Source of the DNA: Hemibagrus wyckioides
Taxonomy: Eukaryota > Chordata > Actinopteri > Siluriformes > Bagridae
Direction: 5' to 3'
DNA length: 64,000 nucleotides
NCBI RefSeq assembly: GCF_019097595.1
Contig: NC_080716.1
Location: 10,630,401 to 10,694,400, forward strand
The translations under genes and the position numbers were made by a program. Below are positions 24,988-36,552 of this stretch, one piece after another. The notes beneath the pieces were generated by a model. The model searched no databases, had not been told where the DNA came from, and saw only the letters and a list, made by a program, of their open reading frames with translations. The stretch's first letter is position 1, and each line of letters opens with the position of its first letter.

Positions 24988-24993
24988 TTTATT
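24988..24993 (-). terminator. Poly(A) signal, kif9
   Basis: TTTATT on the + strand, i.e. AATAAA on the kif9 strand, in the context TCAATAAAAGCTGTGC. It lies about 130 bases past the proposed stop. The scrib and kif9 transcripts therefore end tail-to-tail about 0.96 kb apart. Confidence 0.6.
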
Positions 24994-25121
24994 GATTTAA
25001 AAGCCTGTAATATCCTTCAGTTCAGCACCATCTTGACGTCCTTGGTAATTATAGTTACAAACCTCCCTTTCGTACCGTACGAAAGAAGAGGAAGTAAGCA
25101 GGGATTGATGCAGTGGTTATG

Positions 25122-25217
25122 TTAGTGCCCTGTTCGGGTGACAGTTGTAAGTGGGTTGGGCTTGTTTGTGTCTAGTCCCATGCTGTTCCTCCTGGAAACC
25201 GGAGCTTGGGATGCTCG
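25122..25217 (-). CDS. kif9: Putative last coding exon of kif9
   Basis: The exon at 25781-25896 ends at TTG|GTTAGT in phase 0. Downstream, CTTTTTCGCAG opens a phase-0 frame of 31 codons ([16 protein letters not shown]...) ending in TAA at 25124-25122. A poly(A) signal lies only about 130 bases further on. I see no sequence match to the end of human KIF9, so the assignment rests on splice site, phase and signal position. Reading through the donor of the previous exon would end the protein after only a few residues. Confidence 0.5.
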   Translation of the reverse strand, partial: RASQAPVSRRNSMGLDTNKPNPLTTVTRTGH

Positions 25218-28200
25218 CTGCGAAAAAGATACACACATTTCAGTCTGTTTAATAACATGTAGTTGTGTAGTGTTGGGGTTTTAACCTGCAGATTTATTGC
25301 TATGTTTTTCAGTACAGTACATTTCCATTGTTTTCTGTGTGCGTGTGTGTGTTTCTCACCCTCTGTACTGTCCTATTATAAGCATTATAAAAGGATGTGG
25401 CACTGGGACTGTCTGCATGCAACCTGGTATGTTCAGAGTGCTCCTGCTCATCTCCTACCTGTACAACACCACAGTTTCAGCTCTCGGGATGCGTATGTAT
25501 GCAAGCCATGTATGTACTTTTCATGGAAAATGTATCCAAAATTTACATTTACATTAATAGCTTTAGGCAGACAGAGTGACGTACAAAAGTGCTTTTAAGT
25601 CTCCTTCAATAAATAAATCTATATGTACCTATATCAGAATTGTACCTTTGAGAAATTAGTTTTATTTCTTTTAGAATGCTGATAGATAAGCACTTTTTCT
25701 ATACTGCAAAAACAATATTCATATGCCCAGACCAAATAAAAAAAAGAAAACAGTATACGTTATTATGCAGTGTTACTAACCAAAGCTGAAGCTTTGTCCA
25801 CAGGAATCAGACCTGGTCTAATAGGTCCCCCATCTTTGAAGATGGATAGAACCTCGTCTGGAAGCAGGAAGGATTCATTGTACCAGCTCTCGAACCCTGC
25901 CACACAAACAAAACATAATGTCAGTGTAGGAGGAAGTATCGGATTGTACGAAACAGAAATATGGTACGCTTCCACTGAAAAAATCAAATGAAACTCGTCA
26001 GAATTTTAATGCTCAGTGTTTTACTCCTACACAATTGAATTAATGTTTCGTGTTCATTGATCACACTGAGGGCACCACGGTGGCTTAGTGGTTAGCACTG
26101 TTGCCTCACAGCAAGAAGGTCCTGGGTTCGAACAGGCAGGGGCCTTTCTGTGTGGAGTTTGCATGTTCTCCCCGTGCCTGCGTGGGTTTACTCCGGGTAC
26201 TCCGGTTTCCTCCCACAGTCCAAAAACATGTACATTAGGTTGATTGGTAATTCTAAATTGCCCATAGGAGTGAGTGTGAGTGGTTGTCTGTCTATATGTG
26301 GCCCTGCGATGGACTGGCAACCTGTCCAGGGTGTACCCCTGCCTTTCACCCAATGTGCACTGGGATAGGCTCCAGCAGACCCCTGTGACCCTAATTAGGA
26401 ATAAAGCAGGTATAGACAATGGATAGATGGATGGATGATCAGAACGAGACTAGATCATTAGAAGGTTACCAGTAAACAGGCGAATGCGGCACTGGTCCAC
26501 AAGACGTCTGCAGTATTGCGCCTCTGCTTTGGTGCTGAGCAGTTCTTGATGGTGCTGTCTGTACTGATCCTTGGCCTCTCTGAATTTTAGGAGCAGATTT
26601 ACCTCAGCCTCGTCCAGCACGAGCTCCCCATCTGCACTCACCAACTGGCCTGAATTTGAGATGAAACACAAAGTGCCTAAATAATGAGAAGAGAGTAGTG
26701 CTAGTCAGGTGTATGCTGTCAAAGTAAGACAGCTGACCCTTAACTCCTTGGTTGTTCAGTTAAATAAAATGGACAGATCATTTGTCATGAACATAATCTC
26801 ATTTGTACCACACTACAAACTAATAATAGTGGATTAAACATCCAGATCTGCAATGCAGACAGGACATGCTAGCACTTTAATGTCTGAAAGAACCTTACAA
26901 TTTGAACTTATACATTTATTTTGCTGTATTTATTGAGTAAATACTGTATGTAGTAGGCCAACTCACAAGACTGCTAAATACATGATACTAACCCTGACTC
27001 TGTCTCTGTTCTCTACACAGCTGGAGTTCAGAGCTCATGCGGTCGATGTCTCGTTTAATGGAGTTGATGATTGCTGTAATGTTGTGCAGTTGAGCCAGAC
27101 GTTCTTTCAGCACAGATTTGTTTTCCTTCAGGATGTGGTAGATCTCACTGCCCCTGTCTGACTTGTAGACCTCAAATGCTTCCGCCTTAGATGGAGGAGT
27201 GCTGGCAAAACAACAGAGGAAGCAATTCAGTACATGAAGTATTCCTGATTTCAGGGTTATTATTAACACATGGCCTGAAATAATAGACCTTAGTAACTTT
27301 AATTACCACCATGGATATGCAAGACAATACATTAGTGTGTGTGTTAAAAATGCAGGTTCCCTCTGATCACATGCTCACTGTGAATGCAAGTGTGCAAGAT
27401 CATTCTTTTAACAGTAGCCTTGAGCCCAGATTCCTGGGACAGGCTCAGATTTTACTGCAATTGGCTACTGACGAGTTCATACTCGCATCTCTTCTTTGCA
27501 TCATCATTGGCACTCTCCTTGCTCTCATCTACAGTAGGAGGAACGACGATCTCCATCTCGCTCTGCGTCACGAGGAGATGCTCACCCGAGCCTTGTCCAT
27601 TTTTTCTGTGCATAGATAATAAAAAAAAACACCATGTTGTCATTTCAGGATTTCCAGTGGTGCCTGGAAACAAACTGAAAATGTATAGGGACTGATAGAC
27701 TAATCACCTGCTGCTCTCTTTGACTTTCTTGCCTTTGCCTCGGCCAGGTGACACAGACTGTATTTGTGATGATGCAGGCACCCTCAAAGCCTCTTCTATA
27801 GGCTCCTGCACATAAAAAATGGTTGAGGATCAACTATTTAAGGTAAGATTCACTGTTAGTGCTTTTTCAGACAAAGTGATATGACACAGCTAATAATCCT
27901 AATCCAGGATTATTTATACGTTAGCCTTCTATCACATAGCAATAGCCCTGAATGTTGTGACTAGTGATGGCCACATTTGGTGAAATACGAATAGGATCTT
28001 TTTTTTTTCTTTTCTTCATTCAGTATGTGTAGCTTACGTATAATATTAGAGTGCTGAAATAATCACACTGTTACTACCCCAAAGACTATTTTCTCACATC
28101 TTATATCTTATATCAAATCAAATTGCCAAATTTTTCAGTTTATTAACACAGTATACAGTAATTATTATTTTGTTTAATCTTCTTTTGTAAATTTTCTGGT

Positions 28201-31200
28201 TAAGTCGTGAAATACCCCGATCAGCCATAACATTATGAGCAGTGAGAGGTGAAGTGAATAACACTGATGATCTCCTCATCATGGCACCTGTTAGTGGGTG
28301 GGATATATTAGGCAGCAAGTGAACATTTTGTCCTCAAAGTTGATGTGTTAGAAGCAGGAGAAATGGGCAAGTGTAAGGATTTGAGCGAGTTTGACAAGGG
28401 TCAAATTGTGATGGCTAGACCACTGGATCAGAGCATCTCCAAAACTGCAGCTCTTGTGGGGTGTTCCCGGTCTGCAGTGGTCAGTATCTATATAAAGTGT
28501 TCCAAGGAAGGGACAGTGGTGAACCGGTGACAGGGTCATGGGTGGCCAAGGCTTATTGATGCACGTGGGGAGCGAAGGCTGGCCCGTGTGATCCGATCCA
28601 ACAGACGAGCTACTGTTGCTCAAATTGCTGAAGAAGTTAATGCTGGTTCTGATCGAAAAGTGTCCATGCTGATCCCTGTGCACTGCTGAAAGCGCCAACA
28701 ATGGGCATGTGAGCATCAGAACTGAACCGGAAGAAGGTGGCCTGCTGCCAACAACTTGGTGCCAGATATTACAGCAAACCTTCAGGGATCTAGTGGAGTC
28801 CATGCCTCGAAGGGTTAGGGCTGTTTTGGCAGCAAAAGTCAGACCAACACAATATAAGGCAGGTGGTCATAATGTTATGGCTGATCAGTGTAAATGTTAG
28901 TTCCTGTTATACGTTTTACAGAACAAGCACATAATAAATTATTTGTCTCTCAGTTGAAACGAGCAGTAAATTCAGCAGTGTTATATAGGATATAAAGAAC
29001 CTTAATACTTACTTTAGCATCAGTGGGCAACGTGCTCTGAGAATCCTCCACCGCAATGCAATTCTGCTTCATCTGCTCTTTAAGCCGTTGTTCCTGCTCC
29101 CTGTTTCTCACACACACACGGTGTAATGTAGCAGTATAACTTTTCCCATTCCAGGTCCATAATCACATTTAAAAATCATTTCCATCATGCCATCATTCTT
29201 CATCTGGATATTTGATGATATGATGTTGACAGATAGTAGAAAGGTTGCCTACTTACTGGAAAGCTTTTTTAAACTGGGCAAACACAGCCTGAATTTGTCG
29301 AACGCTCACAATCTAAAACAGTTCAGAAAATCACTGTCACCAAAAAAAACACCAAACTGTGATGTTCACTATTTGTTTTTAATAATTATTTATCCTACCT
29401 TTTTTTTTTTTTTTTACCATCATCTTAACCCAAATGAAGGCAGTCTGAGGTTTGAGCATTTTCTGCTTAATTCCTCATTTGATAGATGGCTAAAGACTGT
29501 GGCACTAAACAAACCCATTTGAGATGATTATCTTGCACAGTGTGGTTTGAGGAAAGTGTGTTAGGCCGTGTCAGTTTTGCCTGGTAGCCTTGTAGCTTCA
29601 TTACAATAATAAACAAACATCAGACATTCAGTATGTCTTGGATGATTGTCTGTATTTCTAACTGCTAAGCCAAACTGTTCCTTTAAACAATTTCCATTGT
29701 ACTTACCGTGATTTCATCCAGTGTGCCGGCCAGATATCTCTGAACTTCACTTTTAACCAGCGCTTCCTGTGCCTCTGACAGGTCCTCATATGTCACAGCA
29801 GCCCGATTGGCCTTTGTGGGGAAAAGTACAATACACATCAGGACCTTAGTGACCACTGACCACAAATTTCATGGTCAGATAGGTCTATGTTTATAATCTA
29901 TTACGTGCTACATCACTTTGCTTCATTTGGTTGCATTAGCTTTAACGGCCCTATCTGACTTCCTTAATAGTGTTAATATGTTATATATATCAAGGTATGA
30001 CATCAACATCTTGCTTTTTTACATCTTTCCCAAAAAGAGTCAGTAATGTACTGTAGAATACTACACCGATCAGGCATAACATTATGAGCAGTGAGAGATG
30101 AGGAGATAATCAGTGTTATTCACTTCATCATGGCACCTGTTAGTGGGTGGGATATATTAGGCAGTTTTAAGTATTTAAGTATTAAGTGAACATTTTGTCC
30201 TCAAAGTTGATGTGTTAGAATCAGGAAAAATTGGCAAGGGTAAGGATTTGAGTGAGTTTGATGAAGGACCAAATTGTGATGGCTAGACCACTGGATCAGA
30301 GCATCTCCAAAACTGCAGCTCTTGTGGGGTGTTCCCAGTCTGCAGTGGTCAGTATCTATCAAACGTGGTCCAAGGAAGGAACAGTGGTGAACCAGCAACA
30401 GGGTCATGGGCGGCCAAGGCTCATTGATGAACGTGGGGAGTGAAGTCTGGCCCGTGTGATCCGATCCAACAGACGAGCTACTGTTGCTCAAATTTCTGAA
30501 GAAGTTAATGCTGGTGCTGATAGAAAGGTGTCAGAATACACAGTGCATGATGGGTCAGGGCAGCAAAAGGGAGACCGACACAATATTAGGCAGGTGGTCA
30601 TAATCTTACGCCTGGTCAGTGTATTTATGCTATTATTTAAACCTGATTAAAAGTTTTATAGTTCTGAATTTAGCGAGAAATATTTCCAAATGGTATTTAG
30701 TATATTGTTTAAAATTATCCAGACTCATAGCTAATCAGTAGTTACAGCCCTAGTTATTGTCAGTTCTACCTGGCTTTACACACAAAGAAATTTGTAATAC
30801 AAACGTCACAATATGTTTCTTTTCATTACGATGCTAATGTTGCTGTACGAAAACTCCAGAGGCATTACTTATGACATTACATTAGAATAGTCATACAAAA
30901 GAGACATACAATATAGATGGCTAAAAATTTACAGACACCTGAACATTACACTCATATGTACTTTTAGAACATGCCATTCCAGTCTCTCTTAGATGCTATA
31001 ATACCCTCTCCACTCTTCTGGGAAGACTGTCTGCTAGATTTTGAAGGTCAGGTGTTTAGTGGGATTGAGGTCAGGGCTTTGTGAAAGATGCTTGAGTTCA
31101 TTCCATTCCTGCATTGGTCCACACACCATGTCTTTATAAAGATTTCTTTGTGCACAGGAGCATTGTCATGCTGGAACTGGTTTGGGTTGCTTAGTTGCAG

Positions 31201-32831
31201 TGAAGGGAAACTGTAACACTACAGCATACAGAGACATTCTACACAATTGTGTGCTTCCAACAGTGTGGCAATGGTTTACGGAAGAACCACATATGGGTGT
31301 GATCAAGTGTCCACAAACATTTGCTCATATTGTGTACACGGATCAGCCAAAACATTAAAACCACAGACAACTGAGGTGAATAGCATTAATTTTCTCGTTA
31401 CAATGGGACATGCCAAGGAGTGGGATATTATTCCACTAGAAAACCTGGTGTCCTGGCAGCTCGTGTTACTTTGGCACGTACCATCTCACTAAACATTATT
31501 GCAGACTTCATTGGAACAGTATTCCCTAATCGCAGTGTCCTCTTTCAGCTGAATAATGCTCCCTGACACACTGCAAAAAAAAATTGTTCAAGAATGGTTT
31601 GAAATGGCTTGGCCTCCAGATTCCCCAGATCTCAGTCTGATCAAGCCTCTGTGGGATGTGCTGGACAAACAAGTCCAATCCATGGAAGCCACAACTGGCA
31701 GGACTTAAAGGATTTGCCAGATACAGCAACACATCCGCAGAGATCTTGTGGAGTCCATACCACACAAGGGGAACCTACACATTATTAGGCAGGTGGTTTT
31801 AATGTTATGGGTGATCGGAAGTTGATGAGCACTGAACTGAACACTAACCAGTGTGTTGTGAAAGGAAAGCTCCTGCTTCAGAAGTTGGATTTCCTTTTGC
31901 AGTATTTGGACCTGGAGCTGAACAAAAACAATTCAGCATTATTAACCTATTCTCTAGACTATGCTTAACGTCTTTATTATGACTTGTAAAAGGAAATTCT
32001 GTTTAATCATAGGCTAGCTTTTCAGACTGCTTTAGACTTTTCTTTCGATTTTGAATCTTACAGCAGGGTTGATGTGCTTGTTGATGGTTGGCTCGGTGCA
32101 CACACACTTCATCCTGGCTGCAAAGCGGAGAGTGGAGAGCTGCAAAACACAGAAAACAGAGCTGAAGTAAGTTTAAGGGAACACAACAGCAATTTTTATT
32201 GCTTTCTTCCATTTCTTGGTCTTTGCTAAGAGAAACTTGCTCACCGTCTCTTCAATCTGTGCTGCCTCGCCGTAAATATTAGCCACCAGCACCGTGTTAC
32301 AGTTTCCACCTGTACAAAGACGAGTTAAACATGAGTGTAATGCACAGTCCCTGCTACAGTGTTTTCCTGCTCTAATATACACACACACACACACACACAC
32401 AAAAGAGCTGTTAATTGTAGAGTTGTCAGGTGGGAGCTGGGAAGAGACTAAAATGTGCAGGACAGGACATATTCCTGGACCAGGCTAAAAAATAGGAATC
32501 TATCCTGTACATATTTGCACTTTTGCTTAATTGGCTGCCAATTTAGAACACTATAAATTAACATACAGCAGTGAACCATGCTATACATGATCAATAATTG
32601 ATTTATTGATGATCATCATTCTGTTATGGAATTTAAAAGCATAAAGAGTGGTATATAAATAGTGTTTTTGGTTTTCATTACCAATAGTATCTAATTTAGC
32701 GGGCATGCTTGTTTTTAACCCTTTTTTTTTTTTACCTACATTTTTCTTTCTAAATGATGGCAGTATGTTAAAGCAGCCAAATTTTGAATAATTAGTAATT
32801 AAGTAATCAAATTAGTATTCTCCATATATAC

Positions 32832-32897
<66 letters not shown>

Positions 32898-35800
32898 GTA
32901 TATATAAAAATAAATTTTATTTAAATAAATAAGTTTATGAATAAATTATATATATATATTATTATAAATATATAAATAAATTTTATTCTCCATATATACT
33001 TAAAAACCGGCACTAAGATGCTTTAAGCTAATCTAAAGGGAAGCATATCTATAATGCCTGCTATTTAATGCTGCAATGATCTACAATTCCTGTTAGAAAT
33101 TTCTAGATAGAAATGAAATCCCCAGTAAAGAATCAGCTTTTATCCAATTTGTCTGTTGAGACATAATATAGATCATGATTATGCTTTACACTAACAATAT
33201 TATTAGAAAGCTACACTGTATGGCCAAAAGTATTTAGACACCTGGTCATCACACCCGTATGTGCTTCTTCTCTAAACTGTTGCTACAAATTTGGAAGCAC
33301 ATAATTCTATAATGTCTTTGTTTGCGTCAGTGTTAGCTTCCCTTCACTGGAACTAAGAGAGACCAAAACCTTTTCCAGTATGATAATGCTCCTGTGCACA
33401 AAGCCAGCTCCATGAACACATGGTTTGTGAAGGTTCATGTGGAAGAACTCGAGTGTCCTGCACAGAGCCCTGACCTCAACCACACTGAACACCTTTGAGA
33501 TGAACTGAAACACTGACTCTGAACCCCAGACCTCCTCATCTGGCATGCTCTGGAAGCTACATAAACAAAAAATAAACAAAAGAGTCATGCCCCCACCTCT
33601 AGTGGAAAGTCTTTCCAGAGGACTGGAGCTTATTACTATAGTAAAGGAGACTAAATCTGGAATGGGATTTTCGACAAGCACATATGTGTATGATAGTCAG
33701 GTGTCCACAAACTTTTGTCCATTTTGCTGTTCGTACCGAGAGAGTCTTTCAGAGCATGTGTTAGCTTGCTTTGTCTGAAGGGCACATGCTCTCTGCGTTG
33801 GTCAGCCAAGGCCAAGATGGCCTGCTCGAGGAAGGACAGAGATCTATTTATGTACAGAGCCTCTCTCTGGACCCGACCCTCAGACTAGAAGAAAAGAGAC
33901 ACAGGTCACTTAGAGCTGTATATTTATTTTTGCATTGATTGATCATTCCAAGTGTGGAAAGTGAACTCACCCCAGTTTTGCTCAGTCTCTCAGAACCTGC
34001 AAGGTCCACTAGATTGAGTTTGGAAGTGACGTATGTCGCATTTGACAGTGTACGAGAGCGAGACTGGGCCACAATGAGACAGACACACACACACAGCTCA
34101 ATACTGATCCATGTCATACACATTCAAAGAACATGTACAGTTATGCTTGTGTTTCTACAACACTGTAAAGCTCTTTCTCTACTTTTGCCCAGTGTACAGT
34201 GTAGTGAAAGAGTGTCTGCAGAGCTTTCTCACCTCAATGTGGAGAGTAAAGATACAATGTGACCGGGATGAGTTCTTGTTGAAGGCATGCTCTCCTATTA
34301 TTTTATTCATCTCTCCCTGTTAACAGTGATGACATGATTCATATTCAATGTATATTCAGTTCAGTTCAGTGTTATTTGTACAGTGCTTGTAACAACGGTC
34401 ATTGTCTCAAAGTAGCTTTAGGGGAATGTAAAAAATCAAAATAAATACTATACTGTTTAAAACTGATATTTATTCCTAATGAGCAGAGGCAACGCTGGCA
34501 AGGAGCTAAAATTAGGAAGAAACGTTTAGAGGAACCAGACTCAAAAGAAAACCCGTCATCATCTGAGTGACATTATAAATAATGTGCAATTGTGTAACCA
34601 GGAGCTTTTGCACATATGTGAGTATTTATGTATATGTTTATAACTATTCAAGAAACTACAGCAAGAACAAATGACAATTTTTCAGAAGGTTCACTCATGT
34701 TCAATTCAAATTTATCTGAATAGCGCTTTTAACAATGGACATTGTCTCAAAGCAGCTTTACAGATCATAGGAAATATAGAGCAAAAGGTCAAGAATAATA
34801 TTAGATTTATATTTAAAGTTATTTGTATTAATTCCTAATCCCTAGTGAGTAAACCTGAGGTGACTGTGGCAAGGAAAAAATTCCCTTAGATGTTAAGAGG
34901 AAGAAACCTCGAGAGGAACCAGACTTAAAAGCGAACCTCATCCTCATTTGGGTGACACCGGAGAGTGTGATTATGAATAATGTCCTTTCTACAGTCATAT
35001 ACAGACAGTTGGAGTGTAACCATTGAGCTCTGTCCTCAGACATGTTTAACTGACTTTAAACACAGAGATGATCACATCAAATCATTGTTTGTTCCTACAA
35101 CCATTTCCATATCAATTTTGGGTGAATATTGTAGGACATTGTATGCATATGGTGTATAGTCTGATTTTGTTTGTGATATAAAAGATTCAACATTTCCTCT
35201 CTCATTTTGTGAAAAATTAGATAAAGACAATATCGATATAAAATCATGTGTGTATGAGTGATGTCATTATCTATTTAGTGAATGTGAGTGTCAGAGGGAG
35301 CTGCTAAAAGAGAGAGAAGATCACAGTAAATCCTCTGGATCTGACCAGTTGACATTTCAATGGTCAGTATGATCTGGACACTGATGCTTTCCAGTAAGTG
35401 GTGACTGCGGCGTTTTTGTGAAAGCGTAAGACAAAGACATTATTGCTCACCTCAAATAATAAGTTTAGTGCCTCCTCTTCCCTGTGAACTGGATGTAAGG
35501 ACAGTCCTTTTACTGAAACCCCGCCCTCTGGGTCGTCCACCACAGACAAAGGTCTGCAGTGCTTTGTCTGTCCCCCTTTCACTGCAGCCAGCAGGTCCAC
35601 CAAAGTCTCATTGTAAATCTCCAGAAAGGAGAGGTGCACAGAGAAGGTGTGATCTACACGACTGTCGATCTCCTGAAACACCTAAACAGAGGAAAGATTT
35701 ATCCAGACACAGAAAAAAAATTTAACAGGACTGAAACTGGGAGCTTCTGTTATACATCACATGGTAGGGGGTGGTGGTAGCTTAAGAGGTTAAGGCTCTG

Positions 35801-35925
35801 AATCGTTGACCGGAAGATCAAGCTGCCACCAACCCACCCTGCTCCAGGGGCGCTGCATCATGGCTGAACCTGCGCTCTGACCCCAACCCCCAAGGTTGTA
35901 TATGTGACAAATAAAAACTATTTAC

Positions 35926-35957
<32 letters not shown>

Positions 35958-36540
35958 ATTTGCATACCTCCTGTATGGCACGAGGGATGACGCCTCGCTG
36001 TTCGTAATTCTCATTGGCACCGGTCATCGTGAAGGTCTTTCCAGCCCCAGTCTGCCCAAAGCACATAACCGTGCCTAATCCGATAAAGAGAAGCATACAA
36101 TAAAGGAAACTGTTTCAAACTTTAAACTCTGAATTGTATGTATAATGCATCATTCTTACTGACCATTGTAACCCTCCAGAGCTCCATGCACCACACTTTG
36201 TGCGACCCGTTGATAGACTTCTTCCTGTGATACGTTGTGCAGCACCCCGCTGAGCCGGAAAGACCACGAGCTCATCAGATTATTCAACACACCTTTCCTG
36301 GATTTCTTCCTCAGCCGCACGTTCACCATCTAAGAAAGGTAATAAACATTTCAATTGAAATGCAACAGTACTTTCAGTCCTGATCGTGGAAAGCGATGTG
36401 ATGTGCTGAATAGATGGTATGTTGAATAAAAGTCTTTGCTTGTGTACCTGTTCATCAGGTAAGTACTCGATGAGCTCTTGGGCAAACTGGGCTGTGGGTC
36501 TGATACGGATGTACACCTTGGCCTCATTGTGTGCACTCAT
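25122..36540 (-). CDS. kif9: Kinesin family member 9 (19 coding exons, complete)
   Basis: KIF9 is an N-terminal-motor kinesin of motile cilia and sperm flagella, associated with the central pair. Exons in transcript order: 36448-36540, 36164-36329, 35968-36074, 35451-35681, 34233-34316, 33971-34063, 33737-33884, 32245-32309, 32062-32139, 31849-31917, 29707-29811, 29257-29312, 29013-29100, 27708-27805, 27483-27605, 26993-27201, 26470-26649, 25781-25896, 25122-25217. They sum to 2205 bases, or 734 residues plus stop. The motor domain is residues 1 to about 345, with P-loop GQTGAGKT (93-100), switch I NKNSSRSH (212-219) and switch II DLAGSE (247-252). The tail has coiled-coil segments and the KIF9 signatures [29 protein letters not shown] and [10 protein letters not shown]. 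Human KIF9 is slightly longer (about 790). The start ATG at 36540 is preferred because TATGGCAG just upstream looks like a splice acceptor. The last exon is the least certain. Confidence 0.93.
26071..26438 (+). mobile_element. tRNA-derived SINE-like repeat
   Basis: The head contains an A-box-like TGGCTTAGTGGTTAGCAC and a B-box-like GGTTCGAAC, as in tRNA-derived SINEs. The body has TGTGTGGAGTTTGCATGTTC and GGATAGGCTCCAGCAGACC, words widespread in fish genomes. The tail is a GGATAGATGGATGGATG simple repeat. It lies in the kif9 intron between exons 26470-26649 and 25781-25896, antisense to kif9. Confidence 0.75.
28215..28890 (+). mobile_element. Tc1-like element, longer variant of family CACCGATCAGGC (copy 4)
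   Basis: Ends CCCCGATCAGCCATAACATT and TTATGGCTGATCAGTG are flanked by TA. Unlike the common 520-bp form it keeps coding remnants of the transposase C-terminus ([20 protein letters not shown] at about 28765-28825) after the helix-turn-helix part. The middle DDE region is missing and the frames are broken. It lies in a kif9 intron. Confidence 0.85.
30064..30621 (+). mobile_element. Tc1-like deletion derivative, same family (copy 5)
   Basis: Ends CACCGATCAGGCATAACATT and ATCTTACGCCTGGTCAGTG are present with TA flanks. It has the same internal junction as copies 1, 3, 6 and 7 (ACAGTGCATGATGGGTCAGG). The helix-turn-helix frame at 30252-30443 is open. An odd local change near the left end replaces part of the usual sequence with its reverse complement (GATGAGGAGATAATCAGTG). 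It lies in a kif9 intron. Confidence 0.83.
30910..31336. mobile_element. Old Tc1-like remnant
   Basis: Ends resemble Tc1-like termini: CAATATAGATGGCTAAAAAT and ACATTTGCTCATATTGTGTA. The interior keeps diluted matches to the transposase antisense (ACCATGTCTTTATAAAGATT, GGAGCATTGTCATGCTGGAA). No ORF. It abuts the next remnant. It lies in a kif9 intron. Confidence 0.6.
31337..31820. mobile_element. Old Tc1-like remnant with inverted ends
   Basis: Ends ACACGGATCAGCCAAAACAT and GGTTTTAATGTTATGGGTGA are inverted copies of each other. The inside has faded transposase words (CCAGATCTCAGTCTGATCAA, TTGTGGAGTCCATACCACAC). Frames are broken. It ends about 30 bases from kif9 exon 31849-31917. Confidence 0.65.
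32823..32995. repeat. (TA)n microsatellite and A/T-rich tract
   Basis: A long run of alternating TA (about 32835-32893) is flanked by mirrored TACATTTATATA / TATAAATGTATA, so the whole block can fold as a cruciform. It lies in a kif9 intron. Confidence 0.9.
33212..33725. mobile_element. Old Tc1-like remnant
   Basis: Ends CACTGTATGGCCAAAAGTAT and GTGTCCACAAACTTTTGTCC are recognisable. Inside are GATAATGCTCCTGTGCACAA (from the transposase HDCAPVH region) and CCTGACCTCAACCACACTGA. All frames are broken. The right end lies only about 11 bases from the donor side of kif9 exon 33737-33884. Confidence 0.65.
34355..34670. repeat. Dispersed repeat, copy A
   Basis: Begins TTCAGTTCAGTGTTATTTGTACAGTG, then AACGGTCATTGTCTCAAAGT and GAGGAACCAGACTCAAAAG. 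It shares these blocks with the repeat just downstream at 34693 and, in reverse orientation, with 43010-43395 and 53020-53535. No coding potential is seen. The type of element (SINE- or LINE-tail-like) is not determined. Confidence 0.6.
34693..35045. repeat. Dispersed repeat, copy B
   Basis: Same family: CAATTCAAATTTATCTGAAT, AACAATGGACATTGTCTCAA, AAGCAGCTTTACAG, AGAAACCTCGAGAGGAACCA, GGGTGACACCGGAGAGTGTG. It is in tandem with copy A in the same kif9 intron. Confidence 0.65.
35768..35956 (+). mobile_element. tRNA-derived SINE-like repeat with (ATT)n tail
   Basis: The head GGTGGTAGCTTAAGAGGTTA resembles a Pol III A box, and the B box is degenerate. The body includes CACCCTGCTCCAGGGGCGCT. It ends AATAAAAACTATTTACTT followed by (ATT)n, the usual layout of a retroposed SINE. 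It lies in the kif9 intron just before exon 35968-36074. Confidence 0.65.
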
Positions 36541-36552
36541 AACTCCTGCCAT

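Larger units (their letters stand above)
31849..36540 (-). other. kif9: kif9 motor domain and neck exons
   Basis: Ten exons encode the kinesin motor and the start of the stalk. Catalytic elements are intact: P-loop GQTGAGKT, switch I SSRSH, switch II DLAGSE, and the late motor motif [16 protein letters not shown]. So an ATP-hydrolysing, microtubule-binding motor is predicted. The stalk begins with [19 protein letters not shown] (exon 31849-31917). Introns carry an AT-rich tract, Tc1 remnants and SINE-like repeats, but no coding lesion is seen. Confidence 0.92.

Noticed and set aside
26071..26140. tRNA gene
   Set aside because: Pol III A- and B-box-like words are present, but no cloverleaf could be drawn and the sequence continues into a SINE body with a simple-repeat tail.
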